A stretch of 64,000 bases of DNA from Flabesymbios commensalis (taxonomy: Eukaryota; Annelida; Polychaeta; Terebellida; Flabelligeridae), in the NCBI GenBank assembly GCA_964017125.1, contig OZ024902.1, positions 50,500,470 through 50,564,469 of the forward strand, in the 5' to 3' direction. Positions 34,605 through 46,884 of the stretch are shown here, one piece after another. The notes under the pieces are model-generated. The model worked only from the letters and a program-made list of their open reading frames with translations. It searched no databases and was not told where the DNA came from. How positions within the stretch are numbered: position 1 is the first letter of the stretch; every line of letters begins with the position of its first letter. Position numbers and translations under genes: made by a program.

Positions 34605-35385
34605 ATGTTTGGACGAAGTCGTCCAAACATGTTGAAGTCGCTCAGCAACTTTCTTTTTCTTCTTCTTCTTCTTATTATTATTATTATTCTACGGCCGATT
34701 TAGCCAAACTATTTCTCCCTCAGTTTACAAGTAATCGACTTCAAGTCTTGGCACAATGATCCTTAGGTATTGAAGTTAGTTGCTATAGCTTTTATTGCGA
34801 TCCGGACAGTGGATCTGGATTTGGCCCGGATTTCATACTTCCACTATATGGATCACTGTGTAAGTTTAATGGTGTACAAATTTTAAACTTTGGCACATTG
34901 ATCCTTAGGTATTGACTTGAGTTGCTATATCTTTTTTCGCTGATCCAGACAGTGGATCCAGTTTTATTAAGGATTTTGTAAATCCACTATGCGGTCCAGT
35001 GGCAGTGCAATTGTTTACATGTCGGCTTATAGCTCATTCATTCAATTGAAAGGATAGTCAGCCTTCACAGTGGAGCATTGTATTGCCGGCCGCCTCTCAC
35101 AATAGGTCATTGTATTGGGCGACTTCACCCTCTGGTTACCATGAACACTAGAAACATTTTAAATGCTAGATTGGTTTATTATGTTTGGACCTTATGGTCC
35201 AAACATGTTGAAGTCGCACAGCAACTTTCTTTTTCATCTTATTATTAAAGTTTGGACGTCATCGTCCAAGCTTTGTTAGTGCCACTAAGATCTTTCTTCA
35301 TCTTATTATTATTATTATTATTATGTTTGGACCTTATGGTCCAAACATGTTGGAGTCGCAAAGCAACTTTCTTCATCTTATTATT
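34605..35385. repeat. Repeats of GTTTGGACNNNNTGGTCCAAAC and (CTT/ATT)n tracts
   Basis: The block TTTGGAC...GTCCAAACATGTTG(A/G)AGTCGC followed by AGCAACTTTCTT and TTC/ATT microsatellite occurs near 34608, 35178 and 35323, with a half copy near 35250. Between copies lies a diverged version of the CAGTTTACAAGTAATCGACTTC ... GATCCTTAGGTATTG unit that also makes up the duplication at 35382 and 36445. The GTTTGGAC/GTCCAAAC pairs are themselves short hairpins. Confidence 0.7.
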
Positions 35386-35918
35386 ATTATCTTTCTTAGT
35401 CCGCGATTACAGAGACAGTTTACAAGTAATCTACTTCAAACCTCGGCACAATGGTCCTTAGGTATACATCTTCCAGACTAGAGCTTTTTTTCATTTGTCC
35501 CGCCAGTGGATCTGGATACTGATCCCGATTTCGTCGATCCACTGTATGGATTACCATTGACGATTTTTGCAAGGGCTATTTCTCACTCAGTTTACGAGTA
35601 ATCGACGTCAAACTTTGGCACAATGATCCTTAGATATTCAGGTACCAGGCTATATCTTTTTTCAGTGATCCCGCCGGTGGATCCAGAATTATTCTGGATT
35701 TTGTAAATCCAATATGTGTAATAATGTTGGTAGAGTGATTTACAGGGCGGTTGGTAACCTATTGATGAATTTTATGGGAGAGTCGGTCATCACAATGGCT
35801 CTTTGTATTGGCCGGCCGCCTCTCACAATGGGTCATTGTATTGGCGACTTGACCCTCTCATCACATTACCATTTAATAATAACATTTTAAATGCTAACTA
35901 TTAAAATAACAGTTGTAA
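35382..35918 (+). repeat. Recent direct duplication, copy 1
   Basis: 537 bp from TTATTATTATCTTTCTTAGT to AACAGTTGTAA, repeated at 36445-36982 with about ten to twelve differences, close to 98% identity by eye. Each copy contains two diverged versions of the CAGTTTAC(A/G)AGTAATC unit and the paired GGCCGGCCGCCTCTCACAAT segment. No coding capacity. Confidence 0.9.
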
Positions 35919-35934
35919 TTACAGGGGGAATGAA

Positions 35935-36050
35935 TCAATGCAGTTTTAAGCCAACTTTGTGCACATACAGGCTAAACTGGACAAGGAGTACCTCCTGAGG
36001 ATGGTGAGATGAATGATATGACAGTGGAGGAGAGAAAGGAGGAAGAGCGT
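35935..36050 (+). mobile_element. SINE body fragment
   Basis: Contains CCAACTTTGTGCACATACAGG, CTAAACTGGACAAGGAG and CTCCTGAGGATGGTGAGATGA. This is the body shared with the SINEs at 49614 and 56058, here without a tRNA-like head. It runs directly into the AAAAAGTC microsatellite. An inverted version lies at about 38040-38165. Confidence 0.7.
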
Positions 36051-36055
36051 AGGCA

Positions 36056-36410
36056 AAAAGTCAAAAAATCAAAAAAGTCAAAAATCTAAAAAAAATAAAA
36101 AAAAAGTCAAAAAAGTCACAAAAGTAAAAAAAAGTGAAAAAAGTCAAAAAAGGCAAAAATCTTAAAAAAGTCAAAAAACTAAAAAAAGTCACAACAAGTC
36201 AAAAAAGTCAAAAAAGACACAAAAAGTCAGAAAAGTCACAAAAGTCAAAAAATTCAAAAAAAGTCACAAAAGTCAAAAAAGTCAAAAAAAGTCAAAAAAA
36301 AGTCAAAAAAAAGTCAAAAAGTCAAAAAAAGTCAAAAATGTTAAAAAAATTCAAAAAAGTCAAAAAAATAAAAAAAGGCGCAAAAAGTCAAAGAAGTCAA
36401 AGTCCAAACT
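36056..36410 (+). repeat. (AAAAAGTC)n microsatellite
   Basis: About 350 bp of irregular AAAAAGTC repeats with AAAAAA and CACAA variants. The Lys-rich frame of about 96 codons across it is not a gene. The reverse complement array lies at about 37570-38020, and both arrays join the same SINE fragment, so the whole unit was duplicated in inverted orientation. Confidence 0.9.
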
Positions 36411-36444
36411 TTACTGTTACTTGAAAAGTAAAAGTCATTTCTAG

Positions 36445-36982
36445 TTATTATTATCTTTCTTAGTCCGCGATTACAGAGACAGTTTACAAGTAATCTACTT
36501 CAAACCTCGGCTCTTTGGTCCTTAGGTATACATCTTCCAGACTAGACCTTTTTTTCATTTGTCCCGCCAGTGGATCTGGATCCTGATCCCGATTTCGTCG
36601 ATCCACTGTATGGACTACCATTGACGATTTTTGCAAGGGCTATTTCTCACTCAGTTTACGAGTAATCGACGTCAAACTTTGGCACAATGATCCTTAGGTA
36701 TTCAGGTACCAGGCTATATCTTTTTTCAGTGATCCCGCCAGTGGATCCAGAATTATTCTGGATTTTGTAAATCCAATATGTGTACTAATGTTGGTAGAGT
36801 GATTTACAGGGCGGTTGGTGACCTATTGATGAATTCTATGGGAGAGTCGGTCATCACAATGGCTCTTTGTATTGGCCGGCCGCCTCTCACAATGGGTCAT
36901 TGTATTGGCGACTTAACCCTCTCATCACATTACCATTTAATAATAACATTTTAAATGCTAACTATTAAAATAACAGTTGTAA
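36445..36982 (+). repeat. Recent direct duplication, copy 2
   Basis: Second copy of 35382-35918. It is flanked on both sides by inverted copies of a segment beginning CTAGAAA(C/T)GACTTTTAC (about 36398-36444 and 36983-37030). Two more copies of that flank, facing each other, lie at about 38188 and 38275. The framing suggests copy 2 moved or was copied with the flanks as ends. Confidence 0.88.
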
Positions 36983-37569
36983 CTAGAAACGACTTTTACT
37001 TTTCAAGTAACAGTAATGTTTGGACTTTGACTTTTGCGACTTTTTGTGATATTTGGAAATTTTGGAGCATTTAAACCATTTGGAACATTTGAAACATTTT
37101 TACATTTCGGCCATTTGAGGCATTTGGAACAATTCTCTGCAATTACAACTGTTATTTTGATGTTTAAATCTGGCATTTAAAATGTTGCTACTATTGATTT
37201 CAAACACCCGATGTTGGTTCAATGCTGGGCCACTGTTCGCGATGCTGGCCCATCACTGAAACATTATTGGATATACATATGTATTTTAATTATTACCCCC
37301 TGGTAATTAGAGGGTCAAGCCGGTCGGGAAGCCCAGTACAAGCCACCACCATAACGCGGCGTCCACATAACAAAGACGCATTGTGTTGACCGACTCTCCT
37401 ATTGAATTGATCAACGACATGTAAATCACTCTACCAACATTAGTACACATAGTGGATTTACAAAATCCAGAACAATTCTGGATCCACTAGCGGGATCACT
37501 GAAAAAAGATATAGCCTGGTACCTGAATACCTAAGGATCATTGTGCCAAACGTTGACGTCGATTACTCT

Positions 37570-38165
37570 TAAACTGTGACTTTGTTACTTTTTTACTTTT
37601 TTTTACTTTTTTTTGACTTTTTGTTACTTTTTGACTTTTTTTTGACTTTTTTTTAACTTTTTTTAAACTTTTTTTGACTTTTTTGACTTTTTTGACTTTT
37701 TTGACTTTTTGTTACTTTTTGTTACTTTTTGTGAGTTTTTTGAGTTTTTTTACTTTTTGTGACTTTTTGACTTCTTTTTGACTTTTTTTTGATTTTTTTG
37801 AGATTTTTGTTTTATGACTTTTTTGACTTTTTTTTGACTTTTTTTGAATTTTTGTAACTTTTCTGAGTTTTTTAAACTTTTTTGACTTTTTGTAACTTTT
37901 TGTAACTTTTTGTGACTTTTTCACGTTTTTGCCCTTTTTTTTGCCTTTTTTGACTTTTTGTGACTTTTTTGACTTTTTCTGACTTTTTCGAGATTTTTGA
38001 CTTTTTGGACTTTTTGCCACTATTTGCTTTCTCTCTTCCTCCTTTCTCTCCTCCACTGTCATATCATTCATCTCACCATCCTCAGGAGGTTCTCCTGGCC
38101 CAGTTTAGCCTCTATGTGCACAAAGGCGGCCTTAAACTGCATTATTTAATTCCCCTTGGTAATTA
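37570..38165 (-). repeat. Inverted copy of the AAAAAGTC array and SINE fragment
   Basis: Read on the minus strand: SINE body fragment (CTTTGTGCACATAGAGGCTAA, CTCCTGAGGATGGTGAGATG), then GACAGTGGAGGAGAGAAAGG, then about 450 bp of AAAAAGTC-type repeats. It mirrors 35935-36410. The Lys-rich 119-codon frame is a by-product. Confidence 0.85.
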
Positions 38166-38532
38166 CAACTGTTATTTTAATAATAACTAGAAACGACTTT
38201 TACTTTTCAAGTAACAGTGCTACTATTGATTTCAAACACCCGATGTTGGTTCAATGCTGGGCCACTATTCGCGTTACTTGAAAAGTAAAAGTCGTTTCTA
38301 GTTTAGTTTGAATGTGCAATAATGTAGCATAATACCCTACCAATTCTCATGCACTGATATCCTCATTTTTTACAAAGTCTTACCAATGGAGCGACCATTT
38401 GATATCCTGGGAATAACCTTGCTCAGCAGAATATTTTTTTCAGTTGATGCTGGTTACTTTTACACACCGTTGTATTTTTTTTAGTAAAATAATTTAAGGT
38501 CGAATTTATTATCTACAGCTATTCTATAGCGT

Positions 38533-38716
38533 AGGACTAATGGGCATCGGACCAATGAGCCGTCGGACCAATGGACCGTCGGACCAATAGGTCGTCGGAC
38601 CAATGAGCCGTCGGACAAATGGGTCTCGGACCAATGGGCCGTCGGACCAATGGGCCGTCGGACCGATGGGTCGTCGGACCAATGGGCCGTCGGACTAATG
38701 GGCCGTCGGACTATAT
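38533..38716. repeat. 16-bp minisatellite, inverted relative to 25071
   Basis: About eleven units of GGACCAATGGGCCGTC, the complement of the 25.1 kb unit. Unit variants (GAGCCGTC, GGGTCGTC) parallel those of the other array. Any reading frame across it is spurious. Confidence 0.92.
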
Positions 38717-39069
38717 AGCGGTCCCCTATGTGATGTACCGATCTAAATACCACTTAGTTTAAGCATATACATATCTGGGTTCAGAAAACATAGGTCAAAT
38801 ATTATGTTTTATTAAGTCGTTCCTATAGGCCATGTTGACTGGTTAGTTTTGTTCTCGATTTTGATTATTTTGTAATAAAAAAATGTTTCAACGTATCTTT
38901 GATCCACTGCACCATGCAATACACCACGGAAATATGAACGGAAATTCAATTACCTTTCATATCGTATATTGCATGAGTGTTAACTTTATATTTGTAAATG
39001 TCATATATATACCTATTGGTTCTCCAAAAATCGGGTAGGTGTATAGGCTACAAAAGTGTCAAATTCTCA

Positions 39070-40010
39070 GCCCACCCCCATTTCTGGTTACCTTCATAAC
39101 CCCCTCGACCCCCACGACCCACAACCCACAACCCCTCGACCCACAACCCCTCGACCCTCGACCCATTTTCTCCATTCTGAATTACCCCCTGAAAATGGGT
39201 TAGTTTAGGTTTAGTTTATGGGCCTAATCGTGTAAGGCCTATTAATTTGGCCCTTTTTATTTATAGCGTAGGCCCAATTTGCGTTGGGCCCTATATCAAT
39301 GAATAGGGCATAATAGATTCTGTGTCGGTAGACCTATATCCTATTCCTATATGCGTGCGGCGTTTACAAGTCATAGCGTCCCTGTGCAGACAATGTTGTG
39401 CCAGCTGTGGAGATGCTGGTCCCGTATTGAGACAACATTGGGTGAATTTCCCGTATCAGCGCGTATGTTGGCTTTGATGCCCGCTACAGCGCCCATGTAC
39501 CCGAAACTGGGGTCATAATCTATTAATAGCACACGCTCACCGAGCAAGTTGATACAATGAAGAATGGAAAAGGGGTGTCTATGTAGCACTGTTTTCACCA
39601 AGTAACCATTAAAGGAATTCCGGTGTTTAACTAAATAGGCCTAATTATATATAATAATTATATAATTGATTTAACGGCCTGCAGTGGGTCCCATATGCAT
39701 GGTGACTTGAAGTTCCCGGAAGCGTGGGAACTAATTTAGAACGTGGGAACTTCGGGAACTTGAAGCGTCCCGATATATATATTAGGCCTACTTGAAGTAG
39801 AAATATTTGGCTACTAGTACTGGTACTGTCTGACATTTTGTTTCCATTTTCGGGCTGTGACTGCTATTTGGTTACCATCTGATTGGGATAAAAAATATGT
39901 TGTTGTTGTTGTTGTTGTGGGTAGAGTGGGTTGTGGATCGAAGGTCGAGGGGTTGTGGGTGAGGGTTCGAAGGGTTATGAAGGTAACACCCATTTCCGGC
40001 AATGTCATCA
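39070..40010. mobile_element. Inverted-repeat element with GACCCACAACCC ends
   Basis: The left end at about 39070-39172 (CCCATTTCTGGTTACCTTCATAACCC, then CTCGACCCACAACCC repeats) is mirrored at about 39895-40010 (repeats of GTGGGTTGTGG, GGTCGAGGGGTTG, then GGGTTATGAAGGTAACACCCATTTCCGG, all listed here as separate short blocks). The ends are low-complexity subrepeats. The interior of about 720 bp has no recognisable gene and contains a GTT microsatellite at about 39899. Confidence 0.7.
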
Positions 40011-40579
40011 ACCAGAGCTTGGTCATCAACCAGACTCTGTATCTACAGACCCCTGGGAACAATTCTAGACATGTGGACAACATTTAATGTACCGCTGGTT
40101 TAGGCCAGTAGGTTTTTTTCTCTGTTTTAGATGAGCGCACGCATTAGATTTAGGCCGCGTATTACCAAAAAAACATGTTTTTTTCTGCCAAGCGCGCGTA
40201 TTCGATTGTTGCCCATTTCCGAAAAAAAAACAGTTAATTTTGGGAGATGTAAAAACATTTCGAAAAAACAAGTTTATTTCAGGAGATAAAACATTTTTCC
40301 AGCTATGTTTTTATTCTGTTTGTTTTTTTTCGTCACTCTCAATAACTTTTTTTTAAATGGGTCAAAAGTTTTTTATTTCGTCGCCCTCAATAACTTTTCT
40401 AGAAATTTGTCGATTTTATTATTTTTTATTCAAATAGGTTTGATGTGTTTTTTTCTTAAATGTTTTTTTACCGCCCTCCCTCATTAGATTTTGATTTTTT
40501 TCTGATCTTAAACAACAGAGAAATAAAACACAGTGGCCTTAGGTACCTCGAACATTTGGTCCCTCTGCTGCTGTACTAC

Positions 40580-40870
40580 AGTAAGTGGTGCTGCGCGTGT
40601 CTCTACAATACACACGATGTAGGACTACCAACCCAATTTCGCTTCAATGTTGGACCAGTGTCGCAGCCCATTGCTGGTTCAATGCCGACAAATTGTCTAC
40701 GACGCTGACCCAACACTACTCCAACACTGGGTCTACTGTATTCTTATCGGCAGCATCACAAGCAAACACGTGTCATCTACTCAATACTGCTTCAATGGTG
40801 GCCCAATGTATTCGACGCTGGCCCGACATTGAAACAGCATTGGGTGATTGTCCCGTGTTAGCTAAGATTT
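40580..40870. repeat. Two or three CAGCAAACAC-family palindromes in a row
   Basis: Blocks with GTCGCAGCCCATTGCTGGTTC, CGACGCTGACCCAACACT, CAAGCAAACACGTG and CGACGCTGGCCCGACATTG in alternating orientation. The overlapping ORFs are palindrome by-products. Half copies of the same family lie near 37200-37265 and 39395-39450. Confidence 0.7.
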
Positions 40871-41503
40871 CAGTCCTCGGGCAAGCACGAGGGCTGAGAA
40901 TTGATCTCAACATCGCCCATGTTTGTCGGCGAGAAATTAAAAAAATGAAACCCACCTTGCCATGAATTTACAAGTTTATAGAATACTCCTAGGCTTTGTC
41001 ATTAATTTTCTCTTGATAGAGACTCCTTGATAGTTTATGTATTTTATTGTGTTAGAATCATTTGTTATAAGAGTGTGCAAAAAACTATATCGAAGTTTTA
41101 TCGCGACAATAATCATTTTCATAATTCAGCGCCGTCGCCATTTTGCTCTGTTGATAGTTGTACAACACGCTCTGATGTCTGTGGCGCTGCTGTGCACACA
41201 CACTCACACTGCAGAATCAAAACCACGCCTATTGGTGAAGTGCAACGCTTCTCGGCGCTGAATTGTCAACTTTTTCAGAAATCTTTCACAATATTGACTG
41301 AAAAAAGGCCCATAATGTTCAATTTATGTCAATTAAAGGTGTGCACGGAACAATAGTACATCTTACGAACCTCCACACATGGAATTTACATGGAAAAGTT
41401 AAATACATTTCTCAGACTAGTGAAAACAGTTTTGGTAGGCTACCCTACCTCAAAACTAGACAGGATTCCATTCATATGTTATTTTTAAAATATATTTGCA
41501 TAT

Positions 41504-42935
41504 ATGAGGGATTCTATAATTTTAAGCACCAGCACCGTCCGCACCTTGTAATATTTATTATTGAATATTTTGATTTAATTTGATTACATAAATGCAATGA
41601 ATGACCTTTATTTTACAATATAGCAATATTAAAACTCAAAAAATTCTAACATAAATGTGTTTTTTGAAAGAAATATTGTGTAAATTTAGCTAATTTTTGC
41701 CAAAAAGCCTTGTCCCACATTCTAAATCCCACCTAAACAGGCTATTTATTCTAGACTTCCTGTATTATATATTATATTTGTTTCTGATATAATGTTAGTG
41801 CACAACACTATCTATAAGATTATATATACAAGTTTTTTTTTTTTAATTTATTATTTTACCACTTTTTATGCAATTTATGTCTGTCCCACGTTGCAGCGAC
41901 TCTCCGTAACGCTTATAGTTTTCAGGTAATTTCTATACTTTTTCTGACCAAAATATCACTTGTCTGGTGCCAAAGATTTGCGCCAGACCTTCATGCAGTA
42001 AATCGTGAAAAAAAAGTATAATAAATGTGTTTTTGTTTAGAAATAATGTAAGGTTTGTGCAAGTCTTTGGGTGAGTATTTTAATTTAACGTCTCTCCATA
42101 ACAGGATTTTTTACACATAAATACTGCAATTAAACTTTTAAGCACCCTACAACCTCCAAGCCTACTGCAACCTCATTTGAAAAAAACAAAAATAATCATA
42201 GTATAGCATAATACATAGATGTTATGCACGATTTAGTAAAAAAAACGTCTCTCCATAACGCGTATTTCCTGTCTCTCCATAACAAAAATAAAAACGATAT
42301 GGAGAGAAAAAGTAGTCACTAATTACCCTTTTACTCATTTAAAAATAGCTATAAACCTTTATGAATTTGGTATTTTAACCAACAAGTGACACTTGTTGAA
42401 ATAATAACTTTTCTTTTTGTCTTTCAAATTGTGTTAGCATCGATATTTAGTATTTGTTTATTGTCACTCCATAACAAAAATAATTGTCGTTATGGAGAGA
42501 CAATGTTCGTTATTATTACTCTCCATAACGACGATAATCGTAACGGAGAGAAATTCTTATTTCATTATTTAAGGGTTATTGTCATAAAGTGATTCTTTCT
42601 AAATTAGGTGATCAATATTATAATAGCCATGTTCAACTACTTATTAAATATGGTATACTTTTGTAGAAGGGTCACTGAGAAATTTAGGTTTGCAGATTAT
42701 TCAGTAACATAAATTGGTCTCTCCATAACGGTGAATTAGTCTCTCCATAACGGTAAGAAAAATTAAAATTGATAAAAATAATCATTTAAAAGTGAAATTA
42801 AGCTCTGCTGACAACGCTATGTCAATAAACAAAGTTAGAAAGTTGACATGTGGTGAAATTTTTGACAATATCCAGACAATCTCATATATCAAGGAAAATA
42901 TCATCACTGGTGCCTAAAATTATAGAATTCCTCAT
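41504..42935. mobile_element. Non-autonomous DNA element with 29-bp TIRs and many TCTCCATAACG motifs
   Basis: The termini at 41504-41532 (ATGAGGGATTCTATAATTTT...) and 42907-42935 (...AAAATTATAGAATTCCTCAT) are reverse complements over 29 bp with two mismatches. The right arm of the surrounding inverted repeat lacks this insert, which fixes its boundaries. Inside, TCTCC(A/G)TAACG occurs about ten times in both orientations (for example 42092, 42246, 42272, 42475, 42494, 42523, 42719, 42740). No transposase frame is seen. Confidence 0.85.
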
Positions 42936-44447
42936 AATATATACGTTCTATAATGGGATAGATTATGTTAAAGAAATTATGTTCTACGCCACTGATATCA
43001 TATTTATTTGTTTAATGACCTGCGTAGACAATAGTCCAAGCTGGGGACTTTTGCGCTATGCTCCAGAAGCAGAGTGGATCAGCTTGATCTACGTAGACAA
43101 TAAACCATTGAAACGTTGTAAAATCAGTATTGGTCGCACATTGGAGCAATGTGAAGACGCCTATTGGGGCAACTATATATATGTTGGTATTGGTATATGG
43201 CTATGTTAAGTACGGATTTATTTTATCTAAGGCAATTTGCTTAAGCAGGACTATAGGCCTTAAGATTATTGTGTTATGTAGCATACAGCTGGAATAAATA
43301 CATTTAAATGATATTTATAATATAGACTATAGCCTAATAAAATGTGCGTTGATATAAGGACAGTTAATAATCTTACTACATAGCCTACTGGTCCTATCAC
43401 TGTTCTGCCATTGATAGGTAGGCCTATAGGCCTACACGAGGCATGGTGGTCTGATATTAGGCCCTATAGGTTGAACAGCTAATAGCCTAGACCTGTGATT
43501 TACTACAACGAGGGGGCGTGGACCATGGATTGTTGTGCTCCTTGTATCCTAGTAAATGAAAGTTTTTTTAACATAATTATGGTGATGACTGAGAGCAATC
43601 TCGACTTCAACTCAAGACACAGTACATAACTTTTTAATGTTGCTTGTGACATATGAGTTGAGCATGGGATGTAGGGCCTAGCTGTAATGTCACTGATTCT
43701 AACCAACCAGTCCTATTATCGACCTGTGTAATCGAGGCCAAGCCTTTCATAATTATTATTATTTAATACATGTATGCAAATATATGTAAATAATGACTGT
43801 GTGATTATAAGACACTAATTTATCCTTGTTTTTTATATCTGCCGCAGCAGGTGCTTGTCCAGCTTGACTCACACCTGTGCTAAGTTCCTATAGTGTACTA
43901 TTGTTAATCAAGGCGCCAAAGTTTGTAAGTGTCATTAAATGACTTCCGAATTGTAATATTTATGATGTATAATTTCAATTTATTTATTGTATCACACTAT
44001 TGTTAACGACATATTTCATTTGTTTCATGTAATAAAAATGAGGTATGTGTTTACACCAGTTTTGACATAATTATGAGAATAAAACTAGTCAAACAACTCT
44101 TTCTTAAGTCATTTCTGCGTACATGATTGGCCTTGTCCCCGAGGGAAAGTAGGCTAACACATTTTTCATTGGAAGCCATGTGTTGCTGAAATCTTCAATT
44201 TCAAGTTTTGTTTCAGCGACGATCGGGCTATACTCACCCCCTGCTTATTGCGTCACCCAAGTGTACGATATAGGGCCTGCAGCATGTACAGGGTCACACG
44301 AGTACACATGTAGGCTTTGTTCACATGACATGCATTGGGCGATTGGGAGAATAGGAGGATGAGGTTAATATGTAGCCCACACAAGGCTATAGTTACATGT
44401 AGGCCTACATGATGTACAGCGAAGAGTGACTCGTTGTCAGGTCTATA

Positions 44448-44870
44448 CCACGATTCACATTCACCGTGGTGGATGAATTTCGCCGATTTCTCCGTCAATT
44501 CTCAATCAATTTTCATGAAATTTTACACACACTATTTTCCATTTATGTCGTGACTACCCTGAAAGTTTCGCGGAGTTTTGATAAGTATTAAAAAAGTTAG
44601 ACCATTTGACATGTAGTAAATAAATAAAAATGTTGCCCTCTATAAAGCCATTAGCTTAGTCTCAGAATTTTATTACATGTCAAATGGTCTAACTTCTAAA
44701 ATACTTATCAAAACCTCGCGAAATTTTTAGGGTAGTCACGACATGAATGGAAAATAGTGTGTGTAAAATTTCATGAAAATTGGTTGAGAATTGACGGAGA
44801 AATCGGCGAAATTCAATAATCCTGGTTGATGAATTTAATGTGAATCTGACTATAGTCTTATCATACGGGA
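44448..44870. mobile_element. Near-perfect palindromic MITE
   Basis: Arms of about 190 bp (44453-44640 and 44655-44865) are reverse complements with few mismatches: AATTTTCATGAAATTTTACAC is mirrored by GTGTAAAATTTCATGAAAATT, and TTAGACCATTTGACATGTAG by TACATGTCAAATGGTCTAAC. It sits in the middle of the 41-49 kb inverted repeat. A related, more decayed element is at 33433. Confidence 0.88.
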
Positions 44871-45114
44871 CAAATAAATGTCAAGTCGACATTAAATCAG
44901 CCACAGGTAGGGTCCAAGCGTGATAAGGCTGTAGGCCTACACAAGAAGAATTGCTGTCTAGGCCTACCCAATAAAGCTGCATACTGTCATCAGTGGTGAT
45001 AGGCCTACACCTGTCATCTACATTATCACCATATAAGTTCTGATGGATGCCTATATTTGGTCTAAATCTTTTCATTACGCAAAGGCCTATATATTACCTG
45101 AACACTGTCACTAC

Positions 45115-45212
45115 TCAGCAAAATTGAGACGTTGGCCCAACGTTGGTTTACCGTTAGCCTATCGTCTACGACGTTAGCTCAACAGTAAACCTAATGTTTG
45201 CTGGGTACGACA
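45115..45212. repeat. Palindromic MITE-like repeat (CAGCAAACAC family)
   Basis: Starts CTCAGCAAAATTGAGACG, with GTTGGCCCAACGTTGG and CGTCTACGACGTTAGC in the core, and ends AATGTTTGCTGGG. It is a diverged copy of the family at 1-570. A separate 20-bp hairpin (TAGCCCTGAATACAAG and its complement) follows at about 45214-45272. Confidence 0.7.
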
Positions 45213-45479
45213 TAGCCCTGAATACAAGTCTATTTTGCCCTCGGGCGGAATAGCCTTGTATTCAGGGCTAGCCTGTACGACAATCTTGGCTAGTTAGCAA
45301 AACCGTTGTAGGCGTCTCTAGCGTATATGACTAGTCTTAGCAATATAACGTTGAATAGGCCTACTACCTAAATTAAAGGCTGTTAAATGTAGCTGCCATG
45401 CCAACAGTTCACTATCAATGTGAACAATGTTGGCAAAAAAACACTCTCATAAGTGCTCCCATTATAATAGTTTTTGGTA

Positions 45480-46560
45480 TCCGAGTATGACATTATTGTT
45501 AACACCGTAACGTGTCCGAAAGGTGATTTTCTGTGTTTAATAACATTTTGCAACGTACATAAGTGCCAGGTATCTGGAAACGTATTTCCTAGTTTGTAAC
45601 CTCAGGGAATACCAATCAGAGAAAAGGCTGCCGTATGGTAGCATACATGTTGCATTGACAAATGTGCCCATCAAAGTAATGTCAACACCGTAATACAGCA
45701 TATTCATGAGGCTAGCTGGTGTTCATTGCAACTGGTATGTTGTGATGATCATTGCATACGACTGATCTTTTGTGTTCTAGCATGGGACACACAAGGTTGG
45801 TGAAAGTTTCATATTTTGTCTTTCAAAATACCACTCTAAGGAATCATTTTAAATGAAATGTTTATTGTAAGTCATCACCTTAACGGCCCACATATAGCCA
45901 CAGTTGAAAGTAGAAATCAAAAGTCAATGTCGTTAAGCTGATTTGTGTGACCCAAATATATGATATAGTTTGGGTGATAATATTGATTTTTTTCAGGGGG
46001 AAATATTCAATAGACATACAATTTGTCATAACAGTAACAGTCATCACCATAACATATTTCTGTTCCGGTGCTGACAAATTTTGTTATGGTGTTGACAGAT
46101 TGTGTTGGAATGCTTTAATATTAATCCACTTTACATTTTTTGATGTTTAAAACGGCTGAACTAGATGGAAGTAGGTCAATTTTAATAATTAGTGAAATTG
46201 TATGTGTACATATGCACCTATTGGTTACGTCTGACAGGCTATGTTACGGTGTTGACGCCAATCTATTACGGTGATGACCTCTACATGTAACGTTTTATTT
46301 TATATATGTTCCTGACCATGGGACCAAGGATAATTTTCAAAGCTCCTTTTTATAAAAATGGATCACTTGGATATAATGCAGACGCAAAACGTGAGGTTGT
46401 GGTGTAATGTGTGCTTAGCATTACAAAATGGTACGGTGTTGACATATTTGCCATCCATTTATTTTATTCCTCCCCGTGTTGGGGTACTAAACGATCACTG
46501 CCAAATACTGATTGATATTGTTCAGTTGTCTGACAAACATAATAAATCATTGCAATACGT
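45480..46560. mobile_element. Insert with repeated CACCGTAA / TTACGGTG motifs
   Basis: Near the centre of the large inverted repeat, sequence without a counterpart in the other arm carries about eight copies of (A/T)CACC(G/A)TAAC or its complement GTTACGGTGTTGAC (about 45505, 45685, 45882, 46043, 46085, 46235, 46266, 46432). Terminal inverted repeats were not found, so the bounds are approximate. It resembles the inserts at 41504 and 46885 in design but not in sequence. Confidence 0.55.
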
Positions 46561-46884
46561 TTGAATTTTTGTGGATTTTATTTTTATACAATGTGAAACC
46601 CCCAAATTCACTGTTTTTGTAGAATGGCTCTCATACATGTGAACTACATGTGCACTCGTGTGGCCCTGTAGGCCCTATCGTACACTTGGGTGACACAATA
46701 GGCAGGGGGTGAGTAGCCTATAGGCCTAGCCCAATTGTGGCTGAAACAAAACTGGAAATTGAAGATTTCAGTCACAGATGGCTTCCAATAAAAAATGTGT
46801 TAGCCTAGTCTCCCTTTTGCCTTCATAATTATGAAAGACTTGGTCTCGATTAATCAGGTCGATAATTAGGTCAAGGCGGACCGT

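Noticed and set aside
36134-38071. Lys-rich frames of 96 and 119 codons
   Set aside because: By-products of AAAAAGTC arrays attached to SINE fragments.
25086-38753. Frames with QWAVGPMG / GPTAHWSD repeats
   Set aside because: Translations of the 16-bp minisatellite in either orientation.
42850-43209. 119-codon frame in the large inverted repeat
   Set aside because: The mirrored arm (48304-48594) has only a partial matching frame, with no recognisable domain; treated as a chance frame in repeat DNA.
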